Shown here one piece after another: positions 1-11,542 of a stretch of DNA of 64,000 nucleotides. The notes below the pieces were generated by a model. It saw only the letters and a program-made list of their open reading frames with translations. It made no database searches and was not told where the DNA came from. The DNA lies in contig NZ_QDFZ01000010.1 in assembly GCF_003347605.1 (NCBI RefSeq), positions 62,001-126,000 on the forward strand, given 5' to 3'. The position numbers and the translations under genes are program-made. Every line of letters begins with the position of its first letter. Position 1 is the first letter of the stretch. Source of the stretch: Chryseobacterium sp. KLBC 52. Lineage in GTDB: Bacteria; Bacteroidota; Bacteroidia; Flavobacteriales; Weeksellaceae.

Positions 1-1031
1 TCATTCTGATAAATCATTTGCGAATTATATACAGAACCTGAACTTGCCGTAATGATTCTTCCATCAGGAAATGCTTCAAATATCCTGTGATTCAGAGGAT
101 GATCTCCGTGATAGGTATCATCCTGATGACTTATGTAATTCCCATTAAGATCAAAATTATAAAGATCCATATCTACAGGTGTAATATTCTGTGTTATGGT
201 ATATAATTGCACAGAACTTCCTACAGCTTTTCTCATCCTCCCGCTATTATAATAAAGCTGAGGTGATTGAGAAATGATAGCTTTTGTAGCCCTGCTTGCT
301 GATTTAATCACACTGGAACTGCTATTACTATTTGAAGAACCGTAAAGTATACCATTATGATAAACAGTACTGATAAGCGGCATTCCGAAACTTACCTGAG
401 CTTTCAATGTCAGGTCATTTCCATCATAAATATCTACCCAGCCATCATTTCTGGGAACATATAGTTCTACACTCCCATTATAGGTTCCAATATCAGAGTA
501 GCCTAAAGTTGCATTTGTGCTGATCTGATGGGTAACAGAATTTGTATTTACATCATAAATAGCAATTTTCCCATCCGTATCCAATAAGTATAGCTTTCCG
601 GAGTTTTTATCAAATTGGGCATCAAAAGTTTTAAGATTAACCAATTTAATCTCAGATCTTTCAATTTTTATGATATTACTTTTAACCTCTTCACCATTGG
701 CCTTAATACCAATAACCTGATATTCTACATAAGGGTTAAATGGTACGGCTGAAGTAAATGTAAACAGATTCGGATAGCTGGTACCAATTTCGGATTGTAT
801 CCCATTTTGAGAATCACTTCTTACAATTTTATAATGATTATAAGTGGCATCTCCACTAAGCGTCCATTTTAAGCTTACCGTTTCAGTGGTATCACTGTAA
901 TTTGAAGTTAAATTGATCTTATTTTCAATAACAGGAGGTGTTACTGTGACCACCTCCGTAATATCATCGTTTGAACTGCTGCATGAAAATATTGATAAAT
1001 AAGCAAATAATACGATTATAGTTTTTTTCAT
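1..1031 (-). CDS. Surface lipoprotein, FnIII-like plus beta-propeller-like, 3' end cut by window edge
   Basis: Reading leftward from the ATG at 1031 the frame stays open for 343 codons and leaves the window, so the C-terminus is missing. The N-terminus is a lipoprotein signal (MKKTIIVLFAYLSIFSC, lipid cysteine at residue 17) followed by a Ser/Asp-rich stretch (SSSNDD) like flavobacterial surface-export signals. Residues about 30-125 look like a fibronectin type III domain. From about 130 on, short repeats of the type LYLLDTDGKIAIYDV suggest a beta-propeller. It is probably anchored in the outer membrane; its substrate or partner cannot be read from the sequence. It lies 8 bases downstream of icd on the same strand and may be cotranscribed with it. 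Confidence 0.8.
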   Translation of the reverse strand, partial: MKKTIIVLFAYLSIFSCSSSNDDITEVVTVTPPVIENKINLTSNYSDTTETVSLKWTLSGDATYNHYKIVRSDSQNGIQSEIGTSYPNLFTFTSAVPFNPYVEYQVIGIKANGEEVKSNIIKIERSEIKLVNLKTFDAQFDKNSGKLYLLDTDGKIAIYDVNTNSVTHQISTNATLGYSDIGTYNGSVELYVPRNDGWVDIYDGNDLTLKAQVSFGMPLISTVYHNGILYGSSNSNSSSSVIKSASRATKAIISQSPQLYYNSGRMRKAVGSSVQLYTITQNITPVDMDLYNFDLNGNYISHQDDTYHGDHPLNHRIFEAFPDGRIITASSGSVYNSQMIYQN

Positions 1032-1038
1032 AAAATTT

Positions 1039-3585
<2,547 letters not shown>

Positions 3586-3593
3586 TACATTTG
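3586..3593 (+). promoter_or_regulatory. Promoter -7 box of tpx
   Basis: TACATTTG matches TAnnTTTG. It lies 22 bases before the ATG at 3616, so transcription should start near 3598. No good -33 TTG is seen at the usual distance. Confidence 0.5.
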
Positions 3594-3615
3594 AAAAACT
3601 TTAAAAATAAATATT

Positions 3616-4116
3616 ATGTCGACGACCATCACTTTAAAAGGAAACGAAGTACACACAATAGGAACATTGCCATCAGTAGGAACCACTGTAAAAGATTTTG
3701 CACTGGTAGATTCAGGATTAGCAGTAAAAACTCTTGACACTTTTGCAGGAAAGAAAAAGGTATTCAATATTTTCCCAAGCATTGATACACCTACTTGTGC
3801 TGCTTCTTCAAGAAAATTCAATGAAGAGGCTTCAAAACTTGATAATACAGTGATCATCAATGTTTCTAAAGACCTTCCATTTGCATTAGGAAGATTCTGC
3901 GCCGCTGAAGGATTGAATAATGTGGAAACACTTTCAGACTTCAGAAGCAGCTTCGGAGATGATTATGAAGTGACCATCGCAGATTCTCCTATGAAAGGAT
4001 TATTAAGCCGTGCAGTAATTGTTACTGACGAAAACAACAAAGTAGTTTATACCGAGCAGGTTCCGGAAATTGCCAATGAGCCTAATTACGATGCTGCTCT
4101 TGCTGCATTGAAATAA
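3616..4116 (+). CDS. tpx: Thiol peroxidase (2-Cys peroxiredoxin, Tpx type)
   Basis: Reduces hydroperoxides using thioredoxin. The 166-residue protein has the full Tpx length. The peroxidatic cysteine is C61 in the motif PSIDTPTC and the resolving cysteine is C95 in GRFCAAEGL, the same positions as in the E. coli enzyme. There is no signal peptide, so it should act in the cytosol. It is a single-gene unit with its own promoter box upstream and a strong hairpin terminator directly after the stop. Confidence 0.97.
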   Translation: MSTTITLKGNEVHTIGTLPSVGTTVKDFALVDSGLAVKTLDTFAGKKKVFNIFPSIDTPTCAASSRKFNEEASKLDNTVIINVSKDLPFALGRFCAAEGLNNVETLSDFRSSFGDDYEVTIADSPMKGLLSRAVIVTDENNKVVYTEQVPEIANEPNYDAALAALK

Positions 4117-4135
4117 TAAAATAATTTTTGTAGAA

Positions 4136-4171
4136 AAGCCTTGTGAATATCATTTTTACAAGGCTTTTTTT
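4136..4171 (+). terminator. Intrinsic terminator of tpx
   Basis: Stem arms AAGCCTTGT (4136-4144) and ACAAGGCTT (4158-4166) followed by a T run. The same nine-base stem recurs in the terminator at 5561. Confidence 0.85.
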
Positions 4172-4200
4172 GAATATAACACCTCATCCAATCACACCAA

Positions 4201-4776
4201 ATGATGTCAAATAATTATAAGAAATATGGAGAACTTTTTCAGGTAGATCAGGATCATTTTGAAGAATTCTATGCACTGCTTCAAGACACAAAGCTTTTAA
4301 AATCTGATTTTTTTCTCAAACAGGGAGAAAAATGCAAATATCTGGGTTTTATTAAAAAAGGAACCATAAGATCTTTCTACATCAACGATCAGGGACGCGA
4401 AATCAATTTTGGATTCTATTTCGAAAATGAATTTTTTACTGACTACGAAAGTATTCTTTGCGATACTGTATCCAATATGAATATTCAAGCCCTTGAAAAC
4501 TGTGAAATTCTACTGCTGAGTAAAGAACATTTACAGGATTTATATAAAAAAGAAGCCTACTGGCAGCAATTCGGAAGAGTAATGAGTGAAAAGATTTATC
4601 TGGATGCCAAGAAACGAATCGATGATCTTTTGTGCTTTTCTCCCGAAAACAGATACCTTAATCTTGTCAAAAAACAGCCAGCACTTTTTCAGAAAATTGC
4701 CCAGAAACATATTGCCAGTTACCTTGGTGTAACAGAACAGTCACTGAGCCGTATCAGAAGCCGCATTGTTAATTAA
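4201..4776 (+). CDS. Crp/Fnr-family transcriptional regulator
   Basis: A 191-residue regulator with a cyclic-nucleotide-binding-like beta-roll (about residues 20-120, including FFLKQGEKCKYLGFIKKG) and a short C-terminal helix-turn-helix (about 160-188, IASYLGVTEQSLSRIRSRI). This is the compact Crp/Fnr type common in flavobacteria; there are no Fe-S cysteines as in Fnr, and its ligand is unknown. Two ATGs in a row at 4201 and 4204 leave the start uncertain by one codon. The stop codon sits inside a perfect palindrome (4773-4786) that lies in the promoter of the next gene, so this regulator is the obvious candidate to control the hydrolase at 4844. Confidence 0.88.
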   Translation: MMSNNYKKYGELFQVDQDHFEEFYALLQDTKLLKSDFFLKQGEKCKYLGFIKKGTIRSFYINDQGREINFGFYFENEFFTDYESILCDTVSNMNIQALENCEILLLSKEHLQDLYKKEAYWQQFGRVMSEKIYLDAKKRIDDLLCFSPENRYLNLVKKQPALFQKIAQKHIASYLGVTEQSLSRIRSRIVN

Positions 4777-4816
4777 CTTAAGTTAACGTCCGCTCATGTT
4801 TTAAACCGTAGCTTTA
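4773..4816 (+). promoter_or_regulatory. Palindromic operator plus -7 box for the hydrolase at 4844
   Basis: A perfect 14-bp palindrome TTAACTTAAGTTAA (4773-4786, centre 4779.5) is followed 29.5 bp later by TAGCTTTA (4809-4816), a near match to TAnnTTTG. With a start near 4821 the palindrome is centred close to -41.5, the class II activator position. No TTG -33 box is present, in line with activator dependence. Confidence 0.6.
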
Positions 4817-4843
4817 TCATCATCAAATTTTAACACAATCATT

Positions 4844-5533
4844 ATGGAACAAAAAGATTTAACCATTATTCTGGTACACGGAGCATGGGGAGATGGATCA
4901 CACTGGCAATACATTATCCCTTCACTGACAAAAGCGGGATATAAAGTAAGAAGTGTTCAGAACCCGCTAACTTCTCTGCAGGACGACATTAATAAGACCA
5001 AAGACCTTATTGATGCTCAGGATGGCAAAGTACTTTTAGTAGGGCATTCTTATGGTGGTGCCGTTATTTCAGGAGCCGGACATCATGATAAGGTGGCTGG
5101 ACTCGTTTATATTGCGGCTTTTGCACCTGATGCAGGAGACAGTCTGGGATCTCTGCTAGGAAGAAGAGAATCGCCGGGTGGAGCAAGCATTTATCCGGAT
5201 AACAAAGGCTTTTTATGGATTAAATATGATGAATTCAAATCTGCTTTCTGTCAGGATTTAGATGGTGAAAAAGCACTGGTAATGTCATTATCACAGAAAC
5301 CTATTCATGGTCAGTGTTTTGGAGATGTAGCAGGTGAACCGGCATGGAAAACACTTCCAAGTTGGTATCAGATCTCTTTGCAGGACCGCATGATTCCTGC
5401 AGAAACGGAAAGAGAAATGGCAGAACGTATTGAACCAAAGAAAATAATCTCTTTAGATGCAGGACACGCTTCATTGGCTTCACATCCTGAAGAAGTTACT
5501 CAGCTGATCTTAGAAGCAGCGGCTGCCGTTTAA
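4844..5533 (+). CDS. Alpha/beta hydrolase, small esterase type
   Basis: A 229-residue cytosolic alpha/beta hydrolase without signal peptide. The oxyanion-hole strand is VHGAWGDGSHW (11-21), the nucleophile elbow is GHSYGG with Ser69, and Asp181 (QDRMIP) and His208 (DAGHASLA) complete the triad. Length and motifs fit the plant-esterase-like/EstC group; the natural substrate is unknown. It follows a Crp/Fnr regulator and has its own operator-like palindrome and promoter box. A strong terminator ends the unit. Confidence 0.9.
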   Translation: MEQKDLTIILVHGAWGDGSHWQYIIPSLTKAGYKVRSVQNPLTSLQDDINKTKDLIDAQDGKVLLVGHSYGGAVISGAGHHDKVAGLVYIAAFAPDAGDSLGSLLGRRESPGGASIYPDNKGFLWIKYDEFKSAFCQDLDGEKALVMSLSQKPIHGQCFGDVAGEPAWKTLPSWYQISLQDRMIPAETEREMAERIEPKKIISLDAGHASLASHPEEVTQLILEAAAAV

Positions 5534-5560
5534 ATATAAGATATAAAACAAGAATTGAGT

Positions 5561-5600
5561 AAGCCTTGTGAAATTTTACGTAATTTCACAAGGCTTTTTT
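5561..5600 (+). terminator. Intrinsic terminator of the hydrolase gene
   Basis: Perfect 15-bp stem, arms AAGCCTTGTGAAATT (5561-5575) and AATTTCACAAGGCTT (5582-5596), six-base loop, then T residues. Confidence 0.9.
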
Positions 5601-5620
5601 AATGAAAATAACAGTACAAA

Positions 5621-5968
5621 ATGGTAAAAAGAATCGTAGCCAATATTAAAACCAATGATCTTTCCAGAGCCAGTCAGTTTTATCAGGATATTTTAGAACT
5701 GGATGTTTTGATGGATCATGGCTGGATTAAAACGTTAGGTAATGATGAAGAAGCTAAAATTCAGATCAGTTTTGCCGAACAGGGAGGAAACGATACGGAA
5801 GTTCCCGATCTTTCCATTGAAGTAGATAATGTGGATGAAGTGTATGAAAAGATGAAAAAAGCCGGTTTTGAAATCACTTACGAACTTATCAATGAAGACT
5901 GGGGTGTCCGCAGGTTTTTTGTTAAAGATCCGTTTAAGAAACTGATCAATATACTGTCTCACCAATAA
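5621..5968 (+). CDS. VOC-family (glyoxalase/bleomycin-resistance fold) protein
   Basis: A 115-residue single VOC protein: N-terminal beta-alpha module (IVANIKTNDLSRASQFYQDIL) and C-terminal module ending in DPFKKLINILSH. The last strand usually supplies a metal ligand, but here DPFKKLINI lacks the usual Asp-Pro-x-Gly-x-x-hydrophobic-Glu form, so metal binding is doubtful. Such proteins act in detoxification or antibiotic binding; the substrate here is unknown. It is 11 bases before the next glyoxalase-fold gene and heads a short operon that also includes the AraC regulator. Confidence 0.8.
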   Translation: MVKRIVANIKTNDLSRASQFYQDILELDVLMDHGWIKTLGNDEEAKIQISFAEQGGNDTEVPDLSIEVDNVDEVYEKMKKAGFEITYELINEDWGVRRFFVKDPFKKLINILSHQ

Positions 5969-5979
5969 ATACAATTACA

Positions 5980-6384
5980 ATGAAAGCGGATAGAATTATT
6001 CCTGTATTAAGAATCTTCGATTATCATAAAACAAAAGAATTTTATGTAGACTGGCTGGGATTTGAGATCGTGTGGGAACATTATTTTGAAGAAAATACCC
6101 CTGTTTATATGGGGGTGAAAAAAGAAAATATCATTTTCCATTTAAGTGAACATCATGGGGACGGAACACCCGGAACAAGAGTTTCAGTCTGGGGAGAAGG
6201 CGTTCCTGAATATCACAAAGAACTGACCGGCAAAAAATACAAATACAACCGTCCCGGACTTGAAAAAACGTTTTACGGAGCCATATCCTTTACTGTAATT
6301 GATCCTTTTGGAAATAAAATTACTTTCGAAGAAGAATACGATGAAGTAAAACATAAAGACCTGAACCTGTATTCCCACGATTGA
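5980..6384 (+). CDS. Glyoxalase-superfamily protein, bleomycin-resistance-like
   Basis: 134 residues with the N-terminal pattern RIIPVLRIFDYHKTKEFYVDW, a central ENTPVYMGVKKENIIFHLSEHHGDGTPG block and a final VIDPFGNKITFEEE strand, whose Asp-Pro-Phe-Gly-Asn and terminal Glu are typical of this fold. Close relatives are annotated as glyoxalase superfamily or bleomycin-binding proteins that sequester rather than modify a drug. Substrate unknown. It is spaced 11 bases after the VOC gene and 7 before the AraC gene, so all three are probably one transcript. Confidence 0.82.
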   Translation: MKADRIIPVLRIFDYHKTKEFYVDWLGFEIVWEHYFEENTPVYMGVKKENIIFHLSEHHGDGTPGTRVSVWGEGVPEYHKELTGKKYKYNRPGLEKTFYGAISFTVIDPFGNKITFEEEYDEVKHKDLNLYSHD

Positions 6385-6391
6385 TAAAACT

Positions 6392-7225
6392 ATGCTTTCC
6401 AATATACACCAGGAATTTGAAGTGCCGGAAGAAGTAAGGGATACCATCAAATGCTTTTGGTATAACAGAAGAGATTATGGAGAAGAACTGTCCGAATTTA
6501 CAGTCCTTCCGGATGGTTATGCAGAAATCATTTTTCATTTTGGAAGCGGATGCAGTATTGCTCACCAGGGAATTTTACAGGCTTTACCTTCTCCGTTTAT
6601 TATGGGACTGCTCAATCAACCTGCTCTTTTTCATGCTCAGAACCAGTTGGAAATTATCGGAATCAGATGTTTTCCCTGGGCTGTTTTTGATTTGCTGGAA
6701 ATTTCATCAGAAAAAACAGAAAACGGAGTTCATACATTCGAACATCCTGTTGTTCAACTTCAAACGGTATTAAGTGATCTTGTTACTCAAGTAAAAATAG
6801 AAGAAGCTATTACCCAGGTAGAGTATTATTTTCTGAAATTACATCAAAATACCAAATCAGACAGTCTCCTTTCTAAAGCCGGAGCCGCCATAAGAAAAAA
6901 TAAAGGAGCCATTCCTGTAAATCAGGTTGCGGATTCAGCGCATACGACCGTTAGAACATTAGAAAGAAAATTTAAACAGTCTTCCGGTCACACGGTAAAA
7001 GATGTCTCCGGAATTATGCGTTTTGAGCAGATCAGAAATCGTCTGTGGAATGCTCCTGAAGCTTCCATTGCTGAACTGGCACAGGAATTTGGATATACAG
7101 ATCAATCTCATTTAAGCAGAGAGTTTAAACGTTATAGTGGCACAACACCTGCCGCTTTTGCACGGGAATCCAAAAAGAGAAAACAAGCTTTAAGTAATGA
7201 TTTTGTCGCATTTGTACAAGCATAA
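6392..7225 (+). CDS. AraC-family transcriptional regulator
   Basis: 277 residues. The N-terminal half (about 1-150, with LPDGYAEIIFHFGSG) is a beta-rich sensor domain as in AraC proteins with a DUF6597-like N-terminus. The C-terminal half (about 165-262) carries the two helix-turn-helix units of AraC; the second ends in the signature ELAQEFGYTDQSHLSREFKRYSGTTPAAF. It is coupled to two glyoxalase-fold genes upstream and lies 47 bases before the Tet(X)-like monooxygenase, so it is a plausible regulator of that enzyme. Confidence 0.92.
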   Translation: MLSNIHQEFEVPEEVRDTIKCFWYNRRDYGEELSEFTVLPDGYAEIIFHFGSGCSIAHQGILQALPSPFIMGLLNQPALFHAQNQLEIIGIRCFPWAVFDLLEISSEKTENGVHTFEHPVVQLQTVLSDLVTQVKIEEAITQVEYYFLKLHQNTKSDSLLSKAGAAIRKNKGAIPVNQVADSAHTTVRTLERKFKQSSGHTVKDVSGIMRFEQIRNRLWNAPEASIAELAQEFGYTDQSHLSREFKRYSGTTPAAFARESKKRKQALSNDFVAFVQA

Positions 7226-7260
7226 AAGAAACGCATTCCGGAATTTTGTACCCTAATTAA

Positions 7261-8403
<1,143 letters not shown>

Positions 8404-8423
8404 TTAATGATCCGGATCATTAA
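8404..8423. promoter_or_regulatory. 20-bp perfect palindrome before the DUF763 gene
   Basis: TTAATGATCCGGATCATTAA is self-complementary over 20 bases. Its centre lies 30.5 bp before TACCTTTA (8444-8451), a possible -7 box. An overlapping inverted repeat (AAAGGTAAG at 8423-8431, CTTACCTTT at 8442-8450) could instead end the upstream transcript. Either way this short gap is a control region; the bound protein is unknown. Confidence 0.45.
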
Positions 8424-8466
8424 AAGGTAAGGGGAATAAAACTTACCTTTACATTTTAAAAAAAGA

Positions 8467-9678
8467 ATGAAACGTTCAGGAACAGCAGATTTACCCCTTC
8501 ACTATGGCAAAGTACCGCCATGGCTGTATGAGCGTATGTCTGTTCTTGGGCTGTCTATTATTGAAGTCATTCTCATGGATTACGGTAAAGATGAAGTGCT
8601 GCGCCGATTAGCAGATCCATTCTGGTTTCAAAGTTTTGGAGCGGTGATGGGAATGGACTGGCATTCTTCAGGAATTACCACTTCCGTTATGGGCGCTTTA
8701 AAACGTTCTATTAATCCTAATTCGCAATCTCTCGGACTTTATATCTGTGGCGGAAAAGGGAAATTCTCCCGCGAAACTCCATCAGAACTGATCCAGATTG
8801 CAGATAAAACCGGACTGAACGGGACCGAGCTGGTAAGAGCCAGCAAACTTTCTGCAAAAGTAGATAACACAGCCATTCAGGATGGATATCAGCTGTATCT
8901 GCACAATTTCATCCTTTCAGACAATGGAAACTGGAGCGTTATTCAGCAGGGAATGCATGAATCCGATGGAACAGCAAGACGTTACCACTGGCACTCGGAA
9001 AATATCACTTCGTTTGTAGAAAAGCCCCACACAGGAATCAATGGGATTTCAAGAGGAAGAATTCTTAACCTTACGGATACCGAAGCTTCAGAAAACAGAA
9101 AAGGAATTCTGGATATTTCCCATACCGATTCGGCTGAGGTGATGAAAGATTTTGCAAGACTTATTCTTCCTGCCCACCATGATGTTCAGGCTTCTGATGT
9201 TGATTTGAAACGATTGGGAGCACTTTTATACGTTACCAGAGAACAACAGCCCCAGAATTTTGAAGACTTACTGATGCTGGAAGGTGTAGGACCAAGAACC
9301 ATGCAGTCATTGGCTCTGGTCAGTGAAGTGATTCACGGAGCACCGTCAAGATTTGAAGATCCTGCAAGGTTTTCTTTTGCTCATGGAGGTAAGGACGGAC
9401 ATCCTTTTCCAGTTCCGATCAATACGTATGACGAAAGTATCAGCATTCTCAGAAAAGGAATTGAAAAATCCAGGCTGGGAAACTCTGATAAGCTGAATTC
9501 CTTAAACAAGCTTCACCAGATTGTCACTGAAGCAGAAAAAGACTTTACACCGGATTTTGATATTCAGCAGGTCATTGAAGAAGAAAGACATAATTCCTGG
9601 CGTTTTGGTGGAAAAACCGTATTTGGAGATGCCCAGAAACCTAACCCTCCAAAAGCAATCCAGCTTTCTTTATTTTAA
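8467..9678 (+). CDS. DUF763 domain protein
   Basis: 403 residues starting with the family hallmark MKRSGTADLPLHYGKVPPWL. DUF763 proteins occur in bacteria and archaea and have no established function. A helix-hairpin-helix-like stretch (LLMLEGVGPRTMQSLALVSEVIHG, about 275-298) recalls DNA glycosylase and RuvA/HhH DNA-binding motifs, so a role with DNA is conceivable. Also visible are a conserved HGGKDGHPFPVP block and a hydrophilic C-terminus with EERHNSWRFGGKTVFG. It has its own upstream control region and is followed by a repeat element. Confidence 0.9.
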   Translation: MKRSGTADLPLHYGKVPPWLYERMSVLGLSIIEVILMDYGKDEVLRRLADPFWFQSFGAVMGMDWHSSGITTSVMGALKRSINPNSQSLGLYICGGKGKFSRETPSELIQIADKTGLNGTELVRASKLSAKVDNTAIQDGYQLYLHNFILSDNGNWSVIQQGMHESDGTARRYHWHSENITSFVEKPHTGINGISRGRILNLTDTEASENRKGILDISHTDSAEVMKDFARLILPAHHDVQASDVDLKRLGALLYVTREQQPQNFEDLLMLEGVGPRTMQSLALVSEVIHGAPSRFEDPARFSFAHGGKDGHPFPVPINTYDESISILRKGIEKSRLGNSDKLNSLNKLHQIVTEAEKDFTPDFDIQQVIEEERHNSWRFGGKTVFGDAQKPNPPKAIQLSLF

Positions 9679-9715
9679 AGCAAAAGTCTTATAATTCTAT
9701 TACCGTCAAATAAAT

Positions 9716-9780
9716 GTTTTACCATTCCCATCCTCCGGAGGGGTGGCAAAAATTCAAAGAATTTTTGACGGGGTGGTTTA
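9716..9780. repeat. Palindromic intergenic repeat element
   Basis: Contains the palindrome CCTCCGGAGG and a perfect hairpin with arms CAAAAATTC (9747-9755) and GAATTTTTG (9759-9767), bracketed by GGGGTGG words. From memory, similar elements recur in flavobacterial genomes; only this copy is in the window. Confidence 0.5.
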
Positions 9781-9875
9781 AATAACTGTTTAATATTATA
9801 GATTTTAAAATAGTATTGATTAGAGTGTAATACATGGCTTTTTATAAAGGTGTTACATTCTTTGTTTAATGTTTC

Positions 9876-9907
9876 TTGCTTTAATTCAATTAAAAATTTT
9901 ACTTTTA
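9876..9907 (+). promoter_or_regulatory. Promoter of the second Crp/Fnr gene
   Basis: TTG (9876-9878), 21-bp spacer, TACTTTTA (9900-9907): a two-part Bacteroidota promoter placing the start about 20 bases before the ATG at 9931. Confidence 0.5.
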
Positions 9908-9930
9908 AAGACTTAAAAAATTGACACCAA

Positions 9931-10521
9931 ATGACCAATAAAGCTTTAGAAACCTGCTATGATTTCCCCTTCTTTTTCCCTGAAGAGCTTGCTGAAATAT
10001 TCCAGGCTCATGAAAAAACGTCTTTCCAGAAAGGTGATTTCATTCTTGAAGAAGGAAAAACAGCCAATGAATATTATATTCTTGAAAGCGGATTGGCGCG
10101 TTCCTATGTGAATGATTTCAACGGAAATGAAGTAACCACTCATTTTTTTGTAGAAAATGAAGTAATTATCGAGGTTTTGTCGATGTTTCAGAGAGTTCCA
10201 TCTCAGGAAAATATTGTTTGTATTACCGACTGCGAATGTTGGAGATTAGATTATGATACCTTCCAGGAGCTGTTCCATAAAATCCCAAACCTCAGGGAAT
10301 GGGGTAGATCATGGATGTCTCAGGAGCTTTTTGCCTACAAACAAAGGTCTGTAGAGATGTTTACCCTTTCTGCCACCAGAAGATATCTTAATCTGCTGGA
10401 ACAGAAATCTAAAGTCATACAATTTGCCCCCTTAAAACAAATTGCTTCCTATCTGGGAGTTACAGACACTTCACTGAGCCGTATCCGTAAGGAAATCGTC
10501 TCCCATCCTAAGAAAATTTAA
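9931..10521 (+). CDS. Crp/Fnr-family transcriptional regulator
   Basis: 196 residues with a cNMP-binding-like beta-roll (about 20-120; FQKGDFILEEGKTANEYYILESG) and a C-terminal HTH (about 165-190; QIASYLGVTDTSLSRIRKEIV). It is a paralogue of the regulator at 4201 with near-identical recognition-helix region but different flanking residues. It is followed by two tandem VOC genes, each with the same palindrome at the same place in its promoter, which makes them its likely targets. Ligand unknown. Confidence 0.88.
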   Translation: MTNKALETCYDFPFFFPEELAEIFQAHEKTSFQKGDFILEEGKTANEYYILESGLARSYVNDFNGNEVTTHFFVENEVIIEVLSMFQRVPSQENIVCITDCECWRLDYDTFQELFHKIPNLREWGRSWMSQELFAYKQRSVEMFTLSATRRYLNLLEQKSKVIQFAPLKQIASYLGVTDTSLSRIRKEIVSHPKKI

Positions 10522-10523
10522 AT

Positions 10524-10568
10524 CTTGCCCTATGACAAGTAGATTTTCATTGCACCTCGGTAATTTTG
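10524..10568 (+). promoter_or_regulatory. Operator and -7 box, first VOC copy
   Basis: Imperfect palindrome CTTGCCCTATGACAAG (10524-10539, centre 10531.5) then TAATTTTG (10561-10568), an exact TAnnTTTG match. The centre-to-box distance is 29.5 bp, as at 4773 and 11031. Confidence 0.65.
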
Positions 10569-10598
10569 GATTACAGTTTAACACTAAAATTACGAAAA

Positions 10599-11006
10599 AT
10601 GAAAGTCAACCAAATTTATGTGAATCTCCCGGTAAAAGATGTACAGAAAACAAAAGAATTCTGGACTAAGGTAGGTTTTTCTATCAATGAACAATTCTCT
10701 GATGATAAAGCAACCTGCGTTGTTTTGAATGATACCATCTATGTGATGTTTTTGCAGGAAGATTATTTTATGACCTTCACCAATAAACCTGTTGCCAAAG
10801 AAAATACCAGTCAGGTTCTTGTGGCGGTGGGATTAAACAGTCGTGAAGAAGTAGATACAATAGTGAATACTGCTGTAGAAAACGGGGCATGGCAGCATGA
10901 AGAACCTCAGGATTATGGATGGATGTACCAGAATTCTTTCTGGGATCCGGATGGGCACGGCTGGAATATCACTTTTGCCGATATGTCTCAAATGCCGACC
11001 GAATAA
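10599..11006 (+). CDS. VOC-family protein, first of a tandem pair
   Basis: 135 residues from the ATG at 10599 (MKVNQIYVNLPVKDVQKTKE); the start fits the promoter box at 10561. Single-domain VOC/glyoxalase fold ending DPDGHGWNITFADMSQMP. It is clearly a duplicate of the next gene: both share DVQKTxEFWTKxGFSINEQFSD and a Gln-Met/Ile-Pro end. Substrate unknown; relatives are called glyoxalase/bleomycin-resistance or extradiol-dioxygenase-like. The gene begins just after the Crp/Fnr regulator. Confidence 0.85.
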   Translation: MKVNQIYVNLPVKDVQKTKEFWTKVGFSINEQFSDDKATCVVLNDTIYVMFLQEDYFMTFTNKPVAKENTSQVLVAVGLNSREEVDTIVNTAVENGAWQHEEPQDYGWMYQNSFWDPDGHGWNITFADMSQMPTE

Positions 11007-11030
11007 TTTAAATCCAAATAAAAAATAAAT

Positions 11031-11075
11031 CTTGTCCTATGGCAAGCACATTCTTATCCTATCCTGGTAATTTTG
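11031..11075 (+). promoter_or_regulatory. Operator and -7 box, second VOC copy
   Basis: Palindrome CTTGTCCTATGGCAAG (11031-11046, centre 11038.5) and TAATTTTG (11068-11075), again 29.5 bp apart. The duplication that made the gene pair included this control region. Confidence 0.65.
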
Positions 11076-11103
11076 GATAACAATCACCACTAAAATTTAC
11101 AAA

Positions 11104-11514
11104 ATGAATATTACCGATATTTACGTCAATTTACGCGTAAAAGACGTTCAAAAAACCAGAGAATTCTGGACGAAGCTTGGCTTTTCTATTAATGAACAGT
11201 TTTCAGATGAGAAAGCAATATGCGTAGTCATGAAAGAAAATCATATCTACACTATGTTTCTTAAAGAAGAGTTTTTCCAAACTTTTACCAACAGACCTTT
11301 TGCGAAAGGAGATACCACACAGGTACTTCTTGCTATCGGAGTCAACAGCAGGGAAGAAGTAGATGGAATGGTAAAAACAGCGATTGAAAACGGAGGTTCA
11401 AAATACAGTGAACCTGTAGATTACGGATGGATGTATCAAAGCAGTTTTGCAGATATCAATGGCCATCAGTGGGAAGTAATGCATGGAGATGTCTCTCAGA
11501 TCCCTGCCGAATAA
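11104..11514 (+). CDS. VOC-family protein, second of a tandem pair
   Basis: 136 residues, paralogue of the preceding gene. The N-terminus (MNITDIYVNLRVKDVQKTRE), the middle EEVDGMVKTAIENGG and the end HQWEVMHGDVSQIPAE show the same single VOC domain. It has its own copy of the operator and promoter box and lies 28 bases before the DinB gene at 11543, which is probably cotranscribed. Confidence 0.85.
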   Translation: MNITDIYVNLRVKDVQKTREFWTKLGFSINEQFSDEKAICVVMKENHIYTMFLKEEFFQTFTNRPFAKGDTTQVLLAIGVNSREEVDGMVKTAIENGGSKYSEPVDYGWMYQSSFADINGHQWEVMHGDVSQIPAE

Positions 11515-11542
11515 TTTAATAATACCCCAAATTATATCTCCA

